DNA from: Nitrospirales bacterium
GTDB taxonomy: Bacteria > Nitrospirota > Nitrospiria > Nitrospirales > UBA8639
Direction of reading: 5' to 3'
NCBI GenBank assembly: GCA_029261255.1
Contig: JAJDBQ010000093.1
Coordinates: 1 to 64,000, forward strand
DNA length: 64,000 nt
Both the position numbers and the translations under genes were made by a program. The notes beneath the pieces were generated by a model, which was not told where the DNA came from, made no database searches, and worked only from the letters and a program-made list of their open reading frames with translations. Below are positions 50,008 to 59,544 of this stretch, piece by piece (positions within the stretch are counted from its first letter, which is position 1; every line of letters starts with the position of its first letter).

Positions 50008-50487
50008 ATGGTGACTATTCAAACGAGTCGATTTGGTCAGATTGATGTGTCGGAAGATACTTTCCTGACCTTTCCCACGGGGCTTGTTGGCTTCCCAGCT
50101 GTTCAACAATTTGTGGTGTTAGATGTGGCAGAGGATTGCCACTATCAATGGTTTCAAGCCATCAAAGAACCGGATTTAGCTCTAATCATTATTGATGTGC
50201 ATTGCCTCGATCCTGAATTCCCAGTAGAAGCTTCTGATGAAGCGATCGCAGAATTAGAGATCAGGCCAACGGACCCTGTGCTCATTATGGCCGTGGTGAC
50301 TATTCCCTCGGGAGAACCTGACCGCGCGACAGCGAATCTTCGTGCGCCGCTCGTTGTGAATTTACGTACTCGAAAAGGCAAACAATTGATCTTACATGAG
50401 TCCATTCCCTTGCATTTTCCTTTACTGCCAGAAGCCGAATCTGCTCAGGCAGAGGTGCTTCCGGTGAAGGAAACCGCATCGGTCTAA
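50008..50487 (+). CDS. fliW: Flagellar assembly factor FliW
   Basis: TFPTGLVGFPAVQQFVVLDV; NLRAPLVVNLRTRKGKQLIL. Confidence 0.93.
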   Translation: MVTIQTSRFGQIDVSEDTFLTFPTGLVGFPAVQQFVVLDVAEDCHYQWFQAIKEPDLALIIIDVHCLDPEFPVEASDEAIAELEIRPTDPVLIMAVVTIPSGEPDRATANLRAPLVVNLRTRKGKQLILHESIPLHFPLLPEAESAQAEVLPVKETASV

Positions 50488-50547
50488 TCAGGAACGTTTC
50501 ATTGATGACGCGCTAACCATACTCAGGTACTAGCCAAGGAAGGCATC

Positions 50548-50808
50548 ATGCTCATACTAACCAGAAAAAAAGATGAAGCGATCCGTCTCGGCGAAGACAT
50601 TCGAATTGTCTTAGTCCAAATTAAAGGTGGGCAAGTGCGCCTTGGCATTGAATGTCCCTCCACGATGCGAGTCCTCCGTGAAGAACTCTACGAAGCGGTT
50701 CGTAAAGAAAACTTAAATGCGCTTTCCATCGATCCCTCACAAATCCAAGCCCTTCCTAAAAGCCTAAAGCTTCCCCCAAAAGACCTCAAGCCGCCTTCGA
50801 CTTCGTAA
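50548..50808 (+). CDS. csrA: Carbon storage regulator CsrA
   Basis: MLILTRKKDEAIRLGEDIRIVLVQIKGGQVRLGIECPSTMRVLREELYEAV. Confidence 0.96.
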   Translation: MLILTRKKDEAIRLGEDIRIVLVQIKGGQVRLGIECPSTMRVLREELYEAVRKENLNALSIDPSQIQALPKSLKLPPKDLKPPSTS

Positions 50809-50826
50809 CTCACTTGAGGGTTTATT

Positions 50827-50847
50827 CCCCGTCCGCATGCGGCGGGG
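50827..50847 (+). terminator. GC-rich stem-loop after csrA, possible terminator
   Basis: CCCCGTCCGCATGCGGCGGGG; no downstream T-tract. Confidence 0.4.
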
Positions 50848-51131
50848 ATCACTACTTCTCAATAGGGCATTAATTCTAAGACATTTGCGCATGTTCGCCT
50901 TCTCAATTGCTTCTCCTCTATTGAGATTTTGCCCACCATGGTGAGGCTAGATTCTCAAGAGCGCGACTTCCTTTAAACCCACCGACATACACTTTCTTCT
51001 ACCTGAACGAATTTGTATCGATGCTCACTGTGGCATGGCACAAATCTTGTAGTTCTATTCCAATGTTGGCTTTTATATGACGTTTCTTAGCATCCCTTGT
51101 CGTTTCGGAATGAGGGAGAAGAGATCTGGAA

Positions 51132-51905
51132 ATGAATCCAAATACTTTGTTTTGTACGAATAATAGGCAATTTGGGACGCCAGTGGGGATCACTGCCGTC
51201 ATTCTAGCTGGTGGGCTAGGTATGCGTTTGCGATCGGTTGTACAAGATCGGTCAAAAGTGATGGCAAATGTTGCCGGGCGACCCTTTCTTACCTATGTGC
51301 TGGATCAAATAGTAAACGCAGGAATTAAACGAGCTGTTATATGCACTGGATTTTTGGGAGATTCCATTTCTACCGTTCTGCAGGACGATTATCGAGGATG
51401 TCAGTTGCTCTACTCACACGAAATGACGCCATTAGGAACGGCTGGAGCATTGAGACAAGCGTTATCAAAATTACTGACTTTTCCGGTTCTTGTCTTTAAT
51501 GGTGATTCGTATGTGGACGTGGACTTAGAGAAATTTACAGAATTTCATGTCTCCCGACAGAGTAAATTGAGTGTGACTTTAACAAAGAAATCTTGTAGTG
51601 CCGCATTCGGGTTAGTGGAATTGGATGCTCAAGGAGAGGTAAAAAGATTCTCTGAAAAGGAATCAACAGGAAAACCAGAATGGGTCAATGGAGGGGTGTA
51701 TATATTGGAACAGAAAATATTTGAATCGATATCCGAAATGAAAGTGGTTTCTCTTGAGCGGGAGATTCTCCCAGCATGGGTTGGTAGGGGGCTGCATGGT
51801 TTTCCTCAACACGGGGAGCTGTTTGATATTGGAACGCCTGAATCATTGTCGGAAGCTCAAAGTTATTTTGCGGAATGTAATTCTCAATCATTGGCCTGCC
51901 CATAG
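51132..51905 (+). CDS. Nucleotidyltransferase, D-glycero-D-manno-heptose-1-P guanylyltransferase (HddC)-like
   Basis: AVILAGGLGMRLRSVVQDRSKVMANVAGRPFL; GDSYVDVDLEKF. Confidence 0.85.
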   Translation: MNPNTLFCTNNRQFGTPVGITAVILAGGLGMRLRSVVQDRSKVMANVAGRPFLTYVLDQIVNAGIKRAVICTGFLGDSISTVLQDDYRGCQLLYSHEMTPLGTAGALRQALSKLLTFPVLVFNGDSYVDVDLEKFTEFHVSRQSKLSVTLTKKSCSAAFGLVELDAQGEVKRFSEKESTGKPEWVNGGVYILEQKIFESISEMKVVSLEREILPAWVGRGLHGFPQHGELFDIGTPESLSEAQSYFAECNSQSLACP

Positions 51906-51923
51906 GATTTTCAGCTAGGGAAA

Positions 51924-52859
51924 ATGAACATGAATTCGCCCGAAATATTTGAACGGTTATTTTTTCAAGCCTTACGTATTCGGCTTGTAGAAGAACGAAT
52001 CATTGAATTGTATCCCTCCGACGCGATTCAAAGTCCGGTTCATTTATCGATTGGTCAAGAGGCCGTGGCGGTTGGCGCATGTGAACCATTAACAAACCAG
52101 GACCTTGTCTTTTGTACCTACCGAAGCCATGCGTTTTATTTGGCTAAGGGCGGAAACCTCAATGAAATGTTTGCAGAACTCTATGGCAAAATCACGGGAT
52201 GTGCCAGGGGTAAAGCGGGATCAATGCATTTAGCTGCCCCTGAAGTAGGCCTCATGGGTGCGTCGGCGGTTGTCGCGAGCACAATTCCCCATGCCGTAGG
52301 TGCGGCGCTTGCCGCAAAACGGTTGAACAAAAAACAAGTAATCGTGGGAGTGTTTGGAGATGGAGCGACAGAAGAGGGCGTCTATCATGAATCACTAAAT
52401 TTTGCAGCCCTTCATCGTTTGCCTGTGGTTTTTTTATGTGAAAACAATGGCCTCGCGGTGCATTCGTATCAAAAGGCGAGACAAAGCTTTGAAATTTCAG
52501 GGCATGCTCAATCATATGGGCTTCCGGTTCACCACATTACTGAAGGATATGATTTCGTCAAGGTCGCGGGGGTCATGTCAGAAATTATTGATCACGTGCG
52601 GACGGATCAAGCCCCGGCCTTTGTTGAGATTCAGACCTGTCGGTACAAAGAACATGTGGGGCCAGGAGAAGACTTCTCTTGTGGGTATCGGAATATCGAA
52701 GAATTTCAGGAATGGAAGCAACATGACCCACTCGAACAATTTCCTAAATTAGTGGAAACATTTCGGCCTATGATTCTGAAAGAAATCGATGCAGCGATTG
52801 ATTTTGCAGAACGTAGCCCTTTTCCTTCGATCGAGGAGTTACTCTGTGATGTCGTGTAA
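51924..52859 (+). CDS. Pyruvate/acetoin dehydrogenase E1 alpha-like TPP enzyme
   Basis: HLSIGQEAVAVGA; GKAGSMHL; VGVFGDGATEEGVYHESLNFAALHRLPVVFLCENN (TPP motif). Confidence 0.92.
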   Translation: MNMNSPEIFERLFFQALRIRLVEERIIELYPSDAIQSPVHLSIGQEAVAVGACEPLTNQDLVFCTYRSHAFYLAKGGNLNEMFAELYGKITGCARGKAGSMHLAAPEVGLMGASAVVASTIPHAVGAALAAKRLNKKQVIVGVFGDGATEEGVYHESLNFAALHRLPVVFLCENNGLAVHSYQKARQSFEISGHAQSYGLPVHHITEGYDFVKVAGVMSEIIDHVRTDQAPAFVEIQTCRYKEHVGPGEDFSCGYRNIEEFQEWKQHDPLEQFPKLVETFRPMILKEIDAAIDFAERSPFPSIEELLCDVV

Positions 52860-53988
52860 TACCGCGATGACCTTACCTGTGAACTGTGATGACGATGTGG
52901 TCAGTAATGGGGCAGACACAGAAGTACAGGTGATCAGTTACCGTGATGCGTTGCATCGGACAATGCACGAAGCACTTCGTCTTCACGATTCTGTGATTAT
53001 TATTGGGCAGGGTGTTGATGATCATAAGGGCATATTTGGCTCCACCATAGGGTTGGCTCAAGAATTCGGTCTTGATCGTGTGATGGATACGCCACTGGCT
53101 GAAGAAGGGATGACGGGGGTAGCTATTGGTGCAGCATTAAATGGCTTGTATCCGATCCAGACGCATATCAGGGCAGATTTTTCGTTATTGGCGATGAATC
53201 AAATAATTAATTTAGCGGCCAAATATAAATACATGTTTGGTGGCCGATTCGAAGTTCCTATGTTGATTCGGATGATTGTTGGACGCAGCTGGGGGCAAGG
53301 CGCTCAGCATTCCCAAAGTCTTCAATCACTTTTTGCGCATATTCCAGGTTTAAAAGTCGTAATGCCTTCGAGTTCACAAACGATTCTAGACACGTACCCG
53401 AGCGTGATCGCTGAGTATCGCGGACCTGTCATTTCGTTTGAGCATCGACTTATGTATGACTTGAATTTTCAGATTGATCCTCTATTGACGAAGCAGAAAC
53501 GAGATCCTTTTGGGTCGTATGTGGTTCGGCAAGGTAACGATATCACCATTGTCGCCACCTCAATCATGGTGTTGGAAGCTATGAGAGTCGCTGACCATTT
53601 AGCCAAGGTGGCGGGTATTCAATGTGAAGTTATTGATTTACATTGCGTATCGAATCCCGACTGGAATTTGATGATGCAGAGTGTCGAAAAAACTGGACGA
53701 TTAGTGGTGGCGGATACGAGTTGGCGTGAATATGGCGTGTGTGCGGAAGTCTGTCGCGTGGTGGCTGAACGAAACCCTGGTTGCTTAAGGAAACCTGTGG
53801 TGTCATTGGCAATGCAACCGGCGCCCTGTCCTACGGCCAAGTCGCTGGAAGATATGTTTTATCCTGACCTACGCCAATTCGCCAATGCGATTGCCACACT
53901 TGTTCATGGAAACGAAGAACATGGAATTCAATTGCCAGACACACAATCGATGGCGGATGTGTATAAACGGTTTAAAGGGCCATTTTAA
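52849..53988 (+). CDS. Pyruvate/acetoin dehydrogenase E1 beta-like TPP enzyme
   Basis: YRDALHRTMHEALRLHDSVIIIGQGV; DTPLAEEGMTGVAIGAAL. Start ATG52849 overlaps the E1 alpha stop. Confidence 0.9.
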   Translation: MSCNTAMTLPVNCDDDVVSNGADTEVQVISYRDALHRTMHEALRLHDSVIIIGQGVDDHKGIFGSTIGLAQEFGLDRVMDTPLAEEGMTGVAIGAALNGLYPIQTHIRADFSLLAMNQIINLAAKYKYMFGGRFEVPMLIRMIVGRSWGQGAQHSQSLQSLFAHIPGLKVVMPSSSQTILDTYPSVIAEYRGPVISFEHRLMYDLNFQIDPLLTKQKRDPFGSYVVRQGNDITIVATSIMVLEAMRVADHLAKVAGIQCEVIDLHCVSNPDWNLMMQSVEKTGRLVVADTSWREYGVCAEVCRVVAERNPGCLRKPVVSLAMQPAPCPTAKSLEDMFYPDLRQFANAIATLVHGNEEHGIQLPDTQSMADVYKRFKGPF

Positions 53989-54030
53989 GAACAGCAGAGG
54001 AACCCTGATGCGAATGAAGGGACACGATTC

Positions 54031-55008
54031 ATGAAAATTTTAATCACGGGTATCACAGGAATGGTGGGGAGTCACCTAACCGAATATGTTTTGTCTCACC
54101 AACCTCATGTGGAAGTTCATGGAATGCTGCGGTGGCGTAGTCCTTTAAATCATATTAGCCATCTTCAGGATCGAATCCATTTACATTATGCGGAACTACG
54201 AGATCTTCATTCACTGGTGGCGCTTCTTCGAAAAGTACAACCTGAGCGAATTTTTCATTTAGCGGCCCAATCGTTTGTCACCACAAGTTTCGATGCGCCT
54301 GCGGATACGTTGCACACGAATATCATTGGCACAACCAATTTGCTGGATGCTATTCGTCTAACGGGAATTGACACCAAGATACATGTCTGTAGCTCGTCTG
54401 AAGTGTATGGACAAGTCTTAGAAGATGAAGTCCCCATTAAAGAATCCAATCCATTTCGTCCTGCAAGTCCGTATGCCGTCTCCAAGGTCGGCGAAGACAT
54501 GATCGCGTTTCAATATTTTCTTTCTTATGGGATCAAAACCTACCGCACACGAATGTTTACCCATACCGGTCCACGCCGGGGTGACGTTTTTGCGGAAAGC
54601 GCCTATGCCAAACAGATTGTGGAAGTAGAAACCGGCCTTCGAGCCAATCCGATTCGGATCGGTAATCTGAACAGTATTCGTACATTTGCAGATGTACGAG
54701 ATGCGGTTCGAGCCTATTGGATGTTGCTAGAAAAATGCGAGCCTGGGGAGGTGTATAACATCGGCGGCAATCGTACGATGACCTGCGGGGACATGCTTGA
54801 AGAGTTAAAGAAGATGGCTCGTTGTCCCATTGAGCATGTAGTAGATCCGGCACTTCTCCGTCCATCCGATGTTACGTTACAGGTTCCGGATACGAGAAAA
54901 TTTCATGATGCAACGGGATGGGTCCCTGAAATCTCCTTCGAAGATACACTTCGTCATTTGCTTGACTATCAACGTGATAAAGCCAAAAAAATGGTGTTAG
55001 CCGCATGA
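54031..55008 (+). CDS. NAD-dependent epimerase/dehydratase (GDP-mannose 4,6-dehydratase/RMD-like)
   Basis: ITGITGMVGSHLTEYVL; SSSEVYG; SPYAVSKVGEDM. Confidence 0.88.
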   Translation: MKILITGITGMVGSHLTEYVLSHQPHVEVHGMLRWRSPLNHISHLQDRIHLHYAELRDLHSLVALLRKVQPERIFHLAAQSFVTTSFDAPADTLHTNIIGTTNLLDAIRLTGIDTKIHVCSSSEVYGQVLEDEVPIKESNPFRPASPYAVSKVGEDMIAFQYFLSYGIKTYRTRMFTHTGPRRGDVFAESAYAKQIVEVETGLRANPIRIGNLNSIRTFADVRDAVRAYWMLLEKCEPGEVYNIGGNRTMTCGDMLEELKKMARCPIEHVVDPALLRPSDVTLQVPDTRKFHDATGWVPEISFEDTLRHLLDYQRDKAKKMVLAA

Positions 55009-56126
55009 TTATTTCTCGGACTCCTTATCGGTTGTCTTTTTTTGGAGGGGGGACAGATTTTCCGGAATGGTACCTCAGAGAAGAAGGAGCTGTTCTTTCT
55101 GTCACTATCGATAAGTATTGCTATTTGAGTTGTCGCCACCTGCCTCCTTTTTTCAATATTAAACACCGCATTGTGTGGTCGCACATTGAAACGGTCTCAA
55201 GTATATCTGAAATTCTGCATCCGGCTGTTCGCGAAGGATTACGATTTTTAGGTTTTGATGATTCGCAGGGTGTAGAAATTCAGCATCAAGGTGATTTGCC
55301 TGCAAGAAGTGGCATTGGATCCAGTTCTTCATTTTCGGTGGGGCTGGTCAAAGCGCTCACAGGGATGAAGGGAGGGATGTTGGGGAAAATGGAGCTGGCG
55401 CGTCAGGCCATGACATTGGAACAAGACATTTTAAAGGAAACTGTGGGTTCACAGGATCAAATTGCTGCCGCGTTCGGAGGATTTAATTGTATACGATTTT
55501 TAAGAGACGGGCAGATACAGGTCGAACCAGTTACGTTGTCCTCGGGTCGAGTGGCGGAACTTGAACAGAGTCTGATCTTGCTCTATACAGGAACGGGCCG
55601 ATTTGGTTCAGAAATTTCTAAAAATGTGACGAAAAATTTTCCGATGCGATCAGCGGAACTCTCAGAAATGAGGGGTATGGTTGATAAAGGTCTGAGTATT
55701 TTATCTGGTGAAGGTTCTCTGGATGAATTTGGACGCTTGCTGCATAAAAGTTGGATGCTGAAACGTAGTCTTTCCAATGAAATTTCCAATGCTACGATTG
55801 ATGAAATCTATCAGCAAGCTCTGGACAATGGAGCCATCGGTGGAAAACTTTCTGGGGCCGGTGGCAGTGGTTTTATGTTGTTTTATGTTCCCATCCCTAT
55901 GCAGGCCCAATTCCTTTGGGCAATGACTCCATATATCTGTGTGCCGTTTGCGTTTACTCAATCGGGAAGTAGCATTATTTATTACGATGGTCCTGATCAA
56001 ATGTTAAACGGAGCGGAACCCTCTGGCATAGAAGGGCCGTATCAGAAATTGGGAGAACGAGATCTTCCAAGTCTCAAAGCCAATGGGCGGGCTAAGGAAA
56101 AAACCCTTGTAGGAAATCGAGCCTAG
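55005..56126 (+). CDS. GHMP-family sugar kinase, D-glycero-D-manno-heptose-7-P kinase (HddA)-like
   Basis: ISRTPYRLSFFGGGTDFPEW; GDLPARSGIGSSSSFSVGLVKAL; GGKLSGAGGSGFMLFY. Confidence 0.88.
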   Translation: MIISRTPYRLSFFGGGTDFPEWYLREEGAVLSVTIDKYCYLSCRHLPPFFNIKHRIVWSHIETVSSISEILHPAVREGLRFLGFDDSQGVEIQHQGDLPARSGIGSSSSFSVGLVKALTGMKGGMLGKMELARQAMTLEQDILKETVGSQDQIAAAFGGFNCIRFLRDGQIQVEPVTLSSGRVAELEQSLILLYTGTGRFGSEISKNVTKNFPMRSAELSEMRGMVDKGLSILSGEGSLDEFGRLLHKSWMLKRSLSNEISNATIDEIYQQALDNGAIGGKLSGAGGSGFMLFYVPIPMQAQFLWAMTPYICVPFAFTQSGSSIIYYDGPDQMLNGAEPSGIEGPYQKLGERDLPSLKANGRAKEKTLVGNRA

Positions 56127-56699
56127 ATGAGTAGTGTGGCATCAATTGAGAATTCAAGTCATCCACGAGTGTCTGAAGCCAAAGAAGTTTTTGAATGCCC
56201 GTGGTTTCATGTCCATGAGGAAAAGTGGGAGAACCCTTCTGATTTAGACCCAGGGCCTTTTTATCGTATTGAAAGTCTCAATAGTGTTTTGGTTTTGGCT
56301 TTAACGAGCGATGGTGAAATTATCCTAGTACGGCAATTTCGTCATGCCATTCGAGCGACGACTCTTGAAATCCCTGCTGGAAGCATAGAAGGAGGAGAAA
56401 CTCCGGAGCAAGCGGCGGAACGTGAATTACTAGAAGAGACTGGGTATCGGGCCGGTACGCTTCGTTTAGTGGGTAACGGACACATCATGATGAATAGATA
56501 CAGTGCGAGAGATTTTTTATTTTTAGCCGAACATTCTGTTGTAGTTCCGCGTCATCCAAAAGAACAACACCCCGATGTGCTGTTGCTCTCGCTCGGAGAG
56601 TTTAAAGACTTAGTGATCGCTGGGGGGGTTACGCAGATTCCTGCCCTTTCCCTTTTCTGTCTAGTTGAATGGAAACTCGGCTCACGGCTCGTGGCATAA
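56127..56699 (+). CDS. NUDIX hydrolase
   Basis: GSIEGGETPEQAAERELLEETGY Nudix box. Confidence 0.9.
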   Translation: MSSVASIENSSHPRVSEAKEVFECPWFHVHEEKWENPSDLDPGPFYRIESLNSVLVLALTSDGEIILVRQFRHAIRATTLEIPAGSIEGGETPEQAAERELLEETGYRAGTLRLVGNGHIMMNRYSARDFLFLAEHSVVVPRHPKEQHPDVLLLSLGEFKDLVIAGGVTQIPALSLFCLVEWKLGSRLVA

Positions 56700-56700
56700 C

Positions 56701-57567
56701 ATGGACATTCAGGCTCTTTCACAAAAATCTTCAGAGTTAAGACTTCATATTCTCAATGCTGCTTTGAAAGCTGGAAAAGGACATGTTCCTCCGGCCTTTT
56801 CCTGGGTGGAAATTGGAGTGGCTTTGTTTTATGGGGGGCATCTTTCCTTTCGGCCTTCTGAACCAAAATGGGAAGGTCGGGACCGCTTTATCCTGAGTAA
56901 GGGGCATGGCTGTTTGACCCTATACGCGATTCTGGCGGACTTAGGTTTTATCCCAAAGGAGGCATTGGATTCCTTCTGCCAACCAGGCAATGTGCTAGCG
57001 GGGCATCCCGATACAAATATTCCAGGCGTGGAAGTCATTTCAGGTTCTCTTGGGCATGGCTTAGGGGTTAGTGCTGGCTTAGCGTTGGGAGCAAAACTCA
57101 ATTCTCAATCATGGAATGTCGTAACGGTTATGGGGGATGGTGAATGCCAGGAAGGATCCGTATGGGAAGCGGCCATGTTTGCGAGCCACCACCGTCTCGA
57201 TAACCTTGTAGCGGTTATTGATCGTAATCAGTTAGGTGCGACTAGTTTTACAGAGAAAAACCTTACCTTAGAACCATTAGAGAATAGGTGGGAAGCCTTT
57301 GGTTGGGATGTGGTTAGTATTGATGGGCATTCATTTGAAGAGTTAAACCGGGTCTTTTCCAGTATCGGACATCGAACCTCCACAAAACCTCTTCTTGTGC
57401 TAGCGGAGACAGTAAAAGGAAAAGGTGTTTCATTTATGGAAAGTTCTGTTGATTGGCATCATCGACTTCCCAAGGGAGATGAAGTGAAAGACGCTCTTCG
57501 ACAGCTGACGGAACCTAACATCCATTCAGGCTTAGTCGAATCGATGGAGATGGTTCATGATGCGTGA
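56701..57567 (+). CDS. Transketolase N-terminal subunit
   Basis: RFILSKGHGCLTLYAIL; GSLGHGLGVSAGLALGAKL; VMGDGECQEGSVWEAAMFASHHRLDNLVAVIDRNQ. Confidence 0.92.
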   Translation: MDIQALSQKSSELRLHILNAALKAGKGHVPPAFSWVEIGVALFYGGHLSFRPSEPKWEGRDRFILSKGHGCLTLYAILADLGFIPKEALDSFCQPGNVLAGHPDTNIPGVEVISGSLGHGLGVSAGLALGAKLNSQSWNVVTVMGDGECQEGSVWEAAMFASHHRLDNLVAVIDRNQLGATSFTEKNLTLEPLENRWEAFGWDVVSIDGHSFEELNRVFSSIGHRTSTKPLLVLAETVKGKGVSFMESSVDWHHRLPKGDEVKDALRQLTEPNIHSGLVESMEMVHDA

Positions 57568-58501
57568 TTTTCGTGATGCGGTTTTTGACGGTGTCTTAGA
57601 GGTCGTAGCTCAAGATCCTCGAGTCATGGTCTTGACCAATGACATGGGGGCAATGGGTTTAAGCCAAATTCAGGAATCATTTCCCAAGCAAGTTTTAAAC
57701 GTGGGGATCAGTGAGCAAAACATGATGAGTGTCGCAGCAGGGTTGGCTCTTTCCGGAAGTATGGTCTTTGCCTATGGTATCGCTTCACATATCACATCAC
57801 GATGCTACGAACAGTTGAAATTGGACGTATGTGCGCTAAATGTTCCAGTGGTTATCCTAGGAATGGGGTCGGGGTTGTCATATGGGATAGATGGGCCGAC
57901 TCATCACTCAACTCATGATTGCGCCCTTCTTCAAACACTGCCTGAGATGACAATTTATATTCCTGCAGATGGTGTGGCGACCAAGGCGATTGTTGCACGA
58001 GCCTATAGGGAGAGAACGCCAGCCTATATCAGAATTGATAAGGACCCCTATGAGCCTATCTATACTGCAGAGATTCATGATTTCAGCTTAGGCAATAGCA
58101 CGGTTCAAGAGGGGGAGTCCCTTTGTGTGGTAACGAATGGCATCATGCTTCATCGCGTACGTGAGGTCGCCACAGAGTTACTCCGTGAGGGAATTGAGCT
58201 GACAATTATTGATCTTTATCGTTTGAATCCTTGTAATGAATCTCTACTGTTAGAGGCATGTCACGGAGCCCAGGCCATTGTGACGGTGGAAGAACATGGT
58301 CGTTTTGGTGGAATAGGGAACTTGGTCGGGCGCTTACTAAGCGAGCAGGGAATACGTATTCCCTTTAAGGGCATATCCTTGAGTGATGAAACCATGTTTG
58401 GAGCAGCCAGTCGAAGCTGGGCTCATGCCAAGTATGGTCTTGATAAAGAAAACTTAAAGAATGAGCTTAGGCAAATGGCTCTCTTTCCCATGACGGTTTG
58501 A
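57560..58501 (+). CDS. Transketolase C-terminal subunit
   Basis: LNVGISEQNMMSVAAGLALSG; GIDGPTHHSTHDCALLQTLPEM; VTVEEHGRFGGIGNLV. Confidence 0.92.
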   Translation: MRDFRDAVFDGVLEVVAQDPRVMVLTNDMGAMGLSQIQESFPKQVLNVGISEQNMMSVAAGLALSGSMVFAYGIASHITSRCYEQLKLDVCALNVPVVILGMGSGLSYGIDGPTHHSTHDCALLQTLPEMTIYIPADGVATKAIVARAYRERTPAYIRIDKDPYEPIYTAEIHDFSLGNSTVQEGESLCVVTNGIMLHRVREVATELLREGIELTIIDLYRLNPCNESLLLEACHGAQAIVTVEEHGRFGGIGNLVGRLLSEQGIRIPFKGISLSDETMFGAASRSWAHAKYGLDKENLKNELRQMALFPMTV

Positions 58502-59544
58502 TTCATGTCCGCTCTATTGGATACTTCTTATTTATGCTGAACAAAAAACTCTCCTTCTATCATGGGAAAAAAGTTCTAGTCGCTGGTGGGACCGGAATGA
58601 TTGGTATCCCTCTCATTCAAGCATTACTGAAATTCGAGGCTCAGGTTACAGTAGTTTCTCTTGAGCAGGAAGAGTACGCAAAAGGATTGCTGGGATCGTC
58701 TATCAAGTTTTTTCGGGGAGATTTAACTCAATATAGTACATGTGAAAGGGCAATGGAAGGGCAAGAGTATGTATTCAATTTGGTTGGGATTAAAGGATCA
58801 GTTGGTATTGGAGTAAAAAGAGCGGCAAGTTACTTTGTGCCGATGCTTCGCTATCAATCAAATTTGTTAGAGGCAGCGTATCGTGGAGGTATATCTCGGT
58901 ATCTCTTTGTTAGCAGTATTTGTGCGTATCCACCTTCAGATTTTCATGAGGAGGATAATCTTTGGAATGGTCTTCCCAAGCAAAATGATCGCTATGCGGG
59001 GATTGCAAAACGCGTTGGAGAAATTGAAGCCGAAACGTACCTACATGAATACAATTGGGATGCTGTGCGAGTCGTTCGGCCTTCCAATGTGTATGGACCA
59101 TTTGATGATTTTAACCCAGCCACTGCGCAAGTGATTCCTGCTCTTATTCGTAGAACGTTGGATGGAGAGCGGCCTGTTTGCATTTGGGGCGACGGATCAG
59201 TCATCCGAGATTTTATTTTTGTGCAGGATGTTGTCGATGGATTGTTGTTGGCTTTGGAAAAAGCACCGCCTTGTTTTCCGATTAATTTAGGAAGTGGTAT
59301 CGCTACGACTATCAAAGACTTAGCTGAAGTCATTGTTGCTAAAAGCAATGTCCGCACTTCGATTGAGTGGGATCCCTCAAAGCCATCGGGTGACCCGATC
59401 CGGTTGTTGTCAATACAACGGGCAGAAGATTCCATTGGATGGTGCCCTAAAACGTCTCTCCGCGAAGGAATTCAACAAACCATCGCTTGGTATATGAAAA
59501 ACCAGGAACTGGCTCATGAACGCAAAAACCTTCTCAGCGCCTAA
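58498..59544 (+). CDS. NAD-dependent epimerase/dehydratase, paralogue A
   Basis: VAGGTGMIGIPLIQALL; VRPSNVYGPFDDFNPA; WGDGSVIRDFIFVQDVV. Start uncertain (ATG58534 possible). Confidence 0.87.
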   Translation: MIHVRSIGYFLFMLNKKLSFYHGKKVLVAGGTGMIGIPLIQALLKFEAQVTVVSLEQEEYAKGLLGSSIKFFRGDLTQYSTCERAMEGQEYVFNLVGIKGSVGIGVKRAASYFVPMLRYQSNLLEAAYRGGISRYLFVSSICAYPPSDFHEEDNLWNGLPKQNDRYAGIAKRVGEIEAETYLHEYNWDAVRVVRPSNVYGPFDDFNPATAQVIPALIRRTLDGERPVCIWGDGSVIRDFIFVQDVVDGLLLALEKAPPCFPINLGSGIATTIKDLAEVIVAKSNVRTSIEWDPSKPSGDPIRLLSIQRAEDSIGWCPKTSLREGIQQTIAWYMKNQELAHERKNLLSA

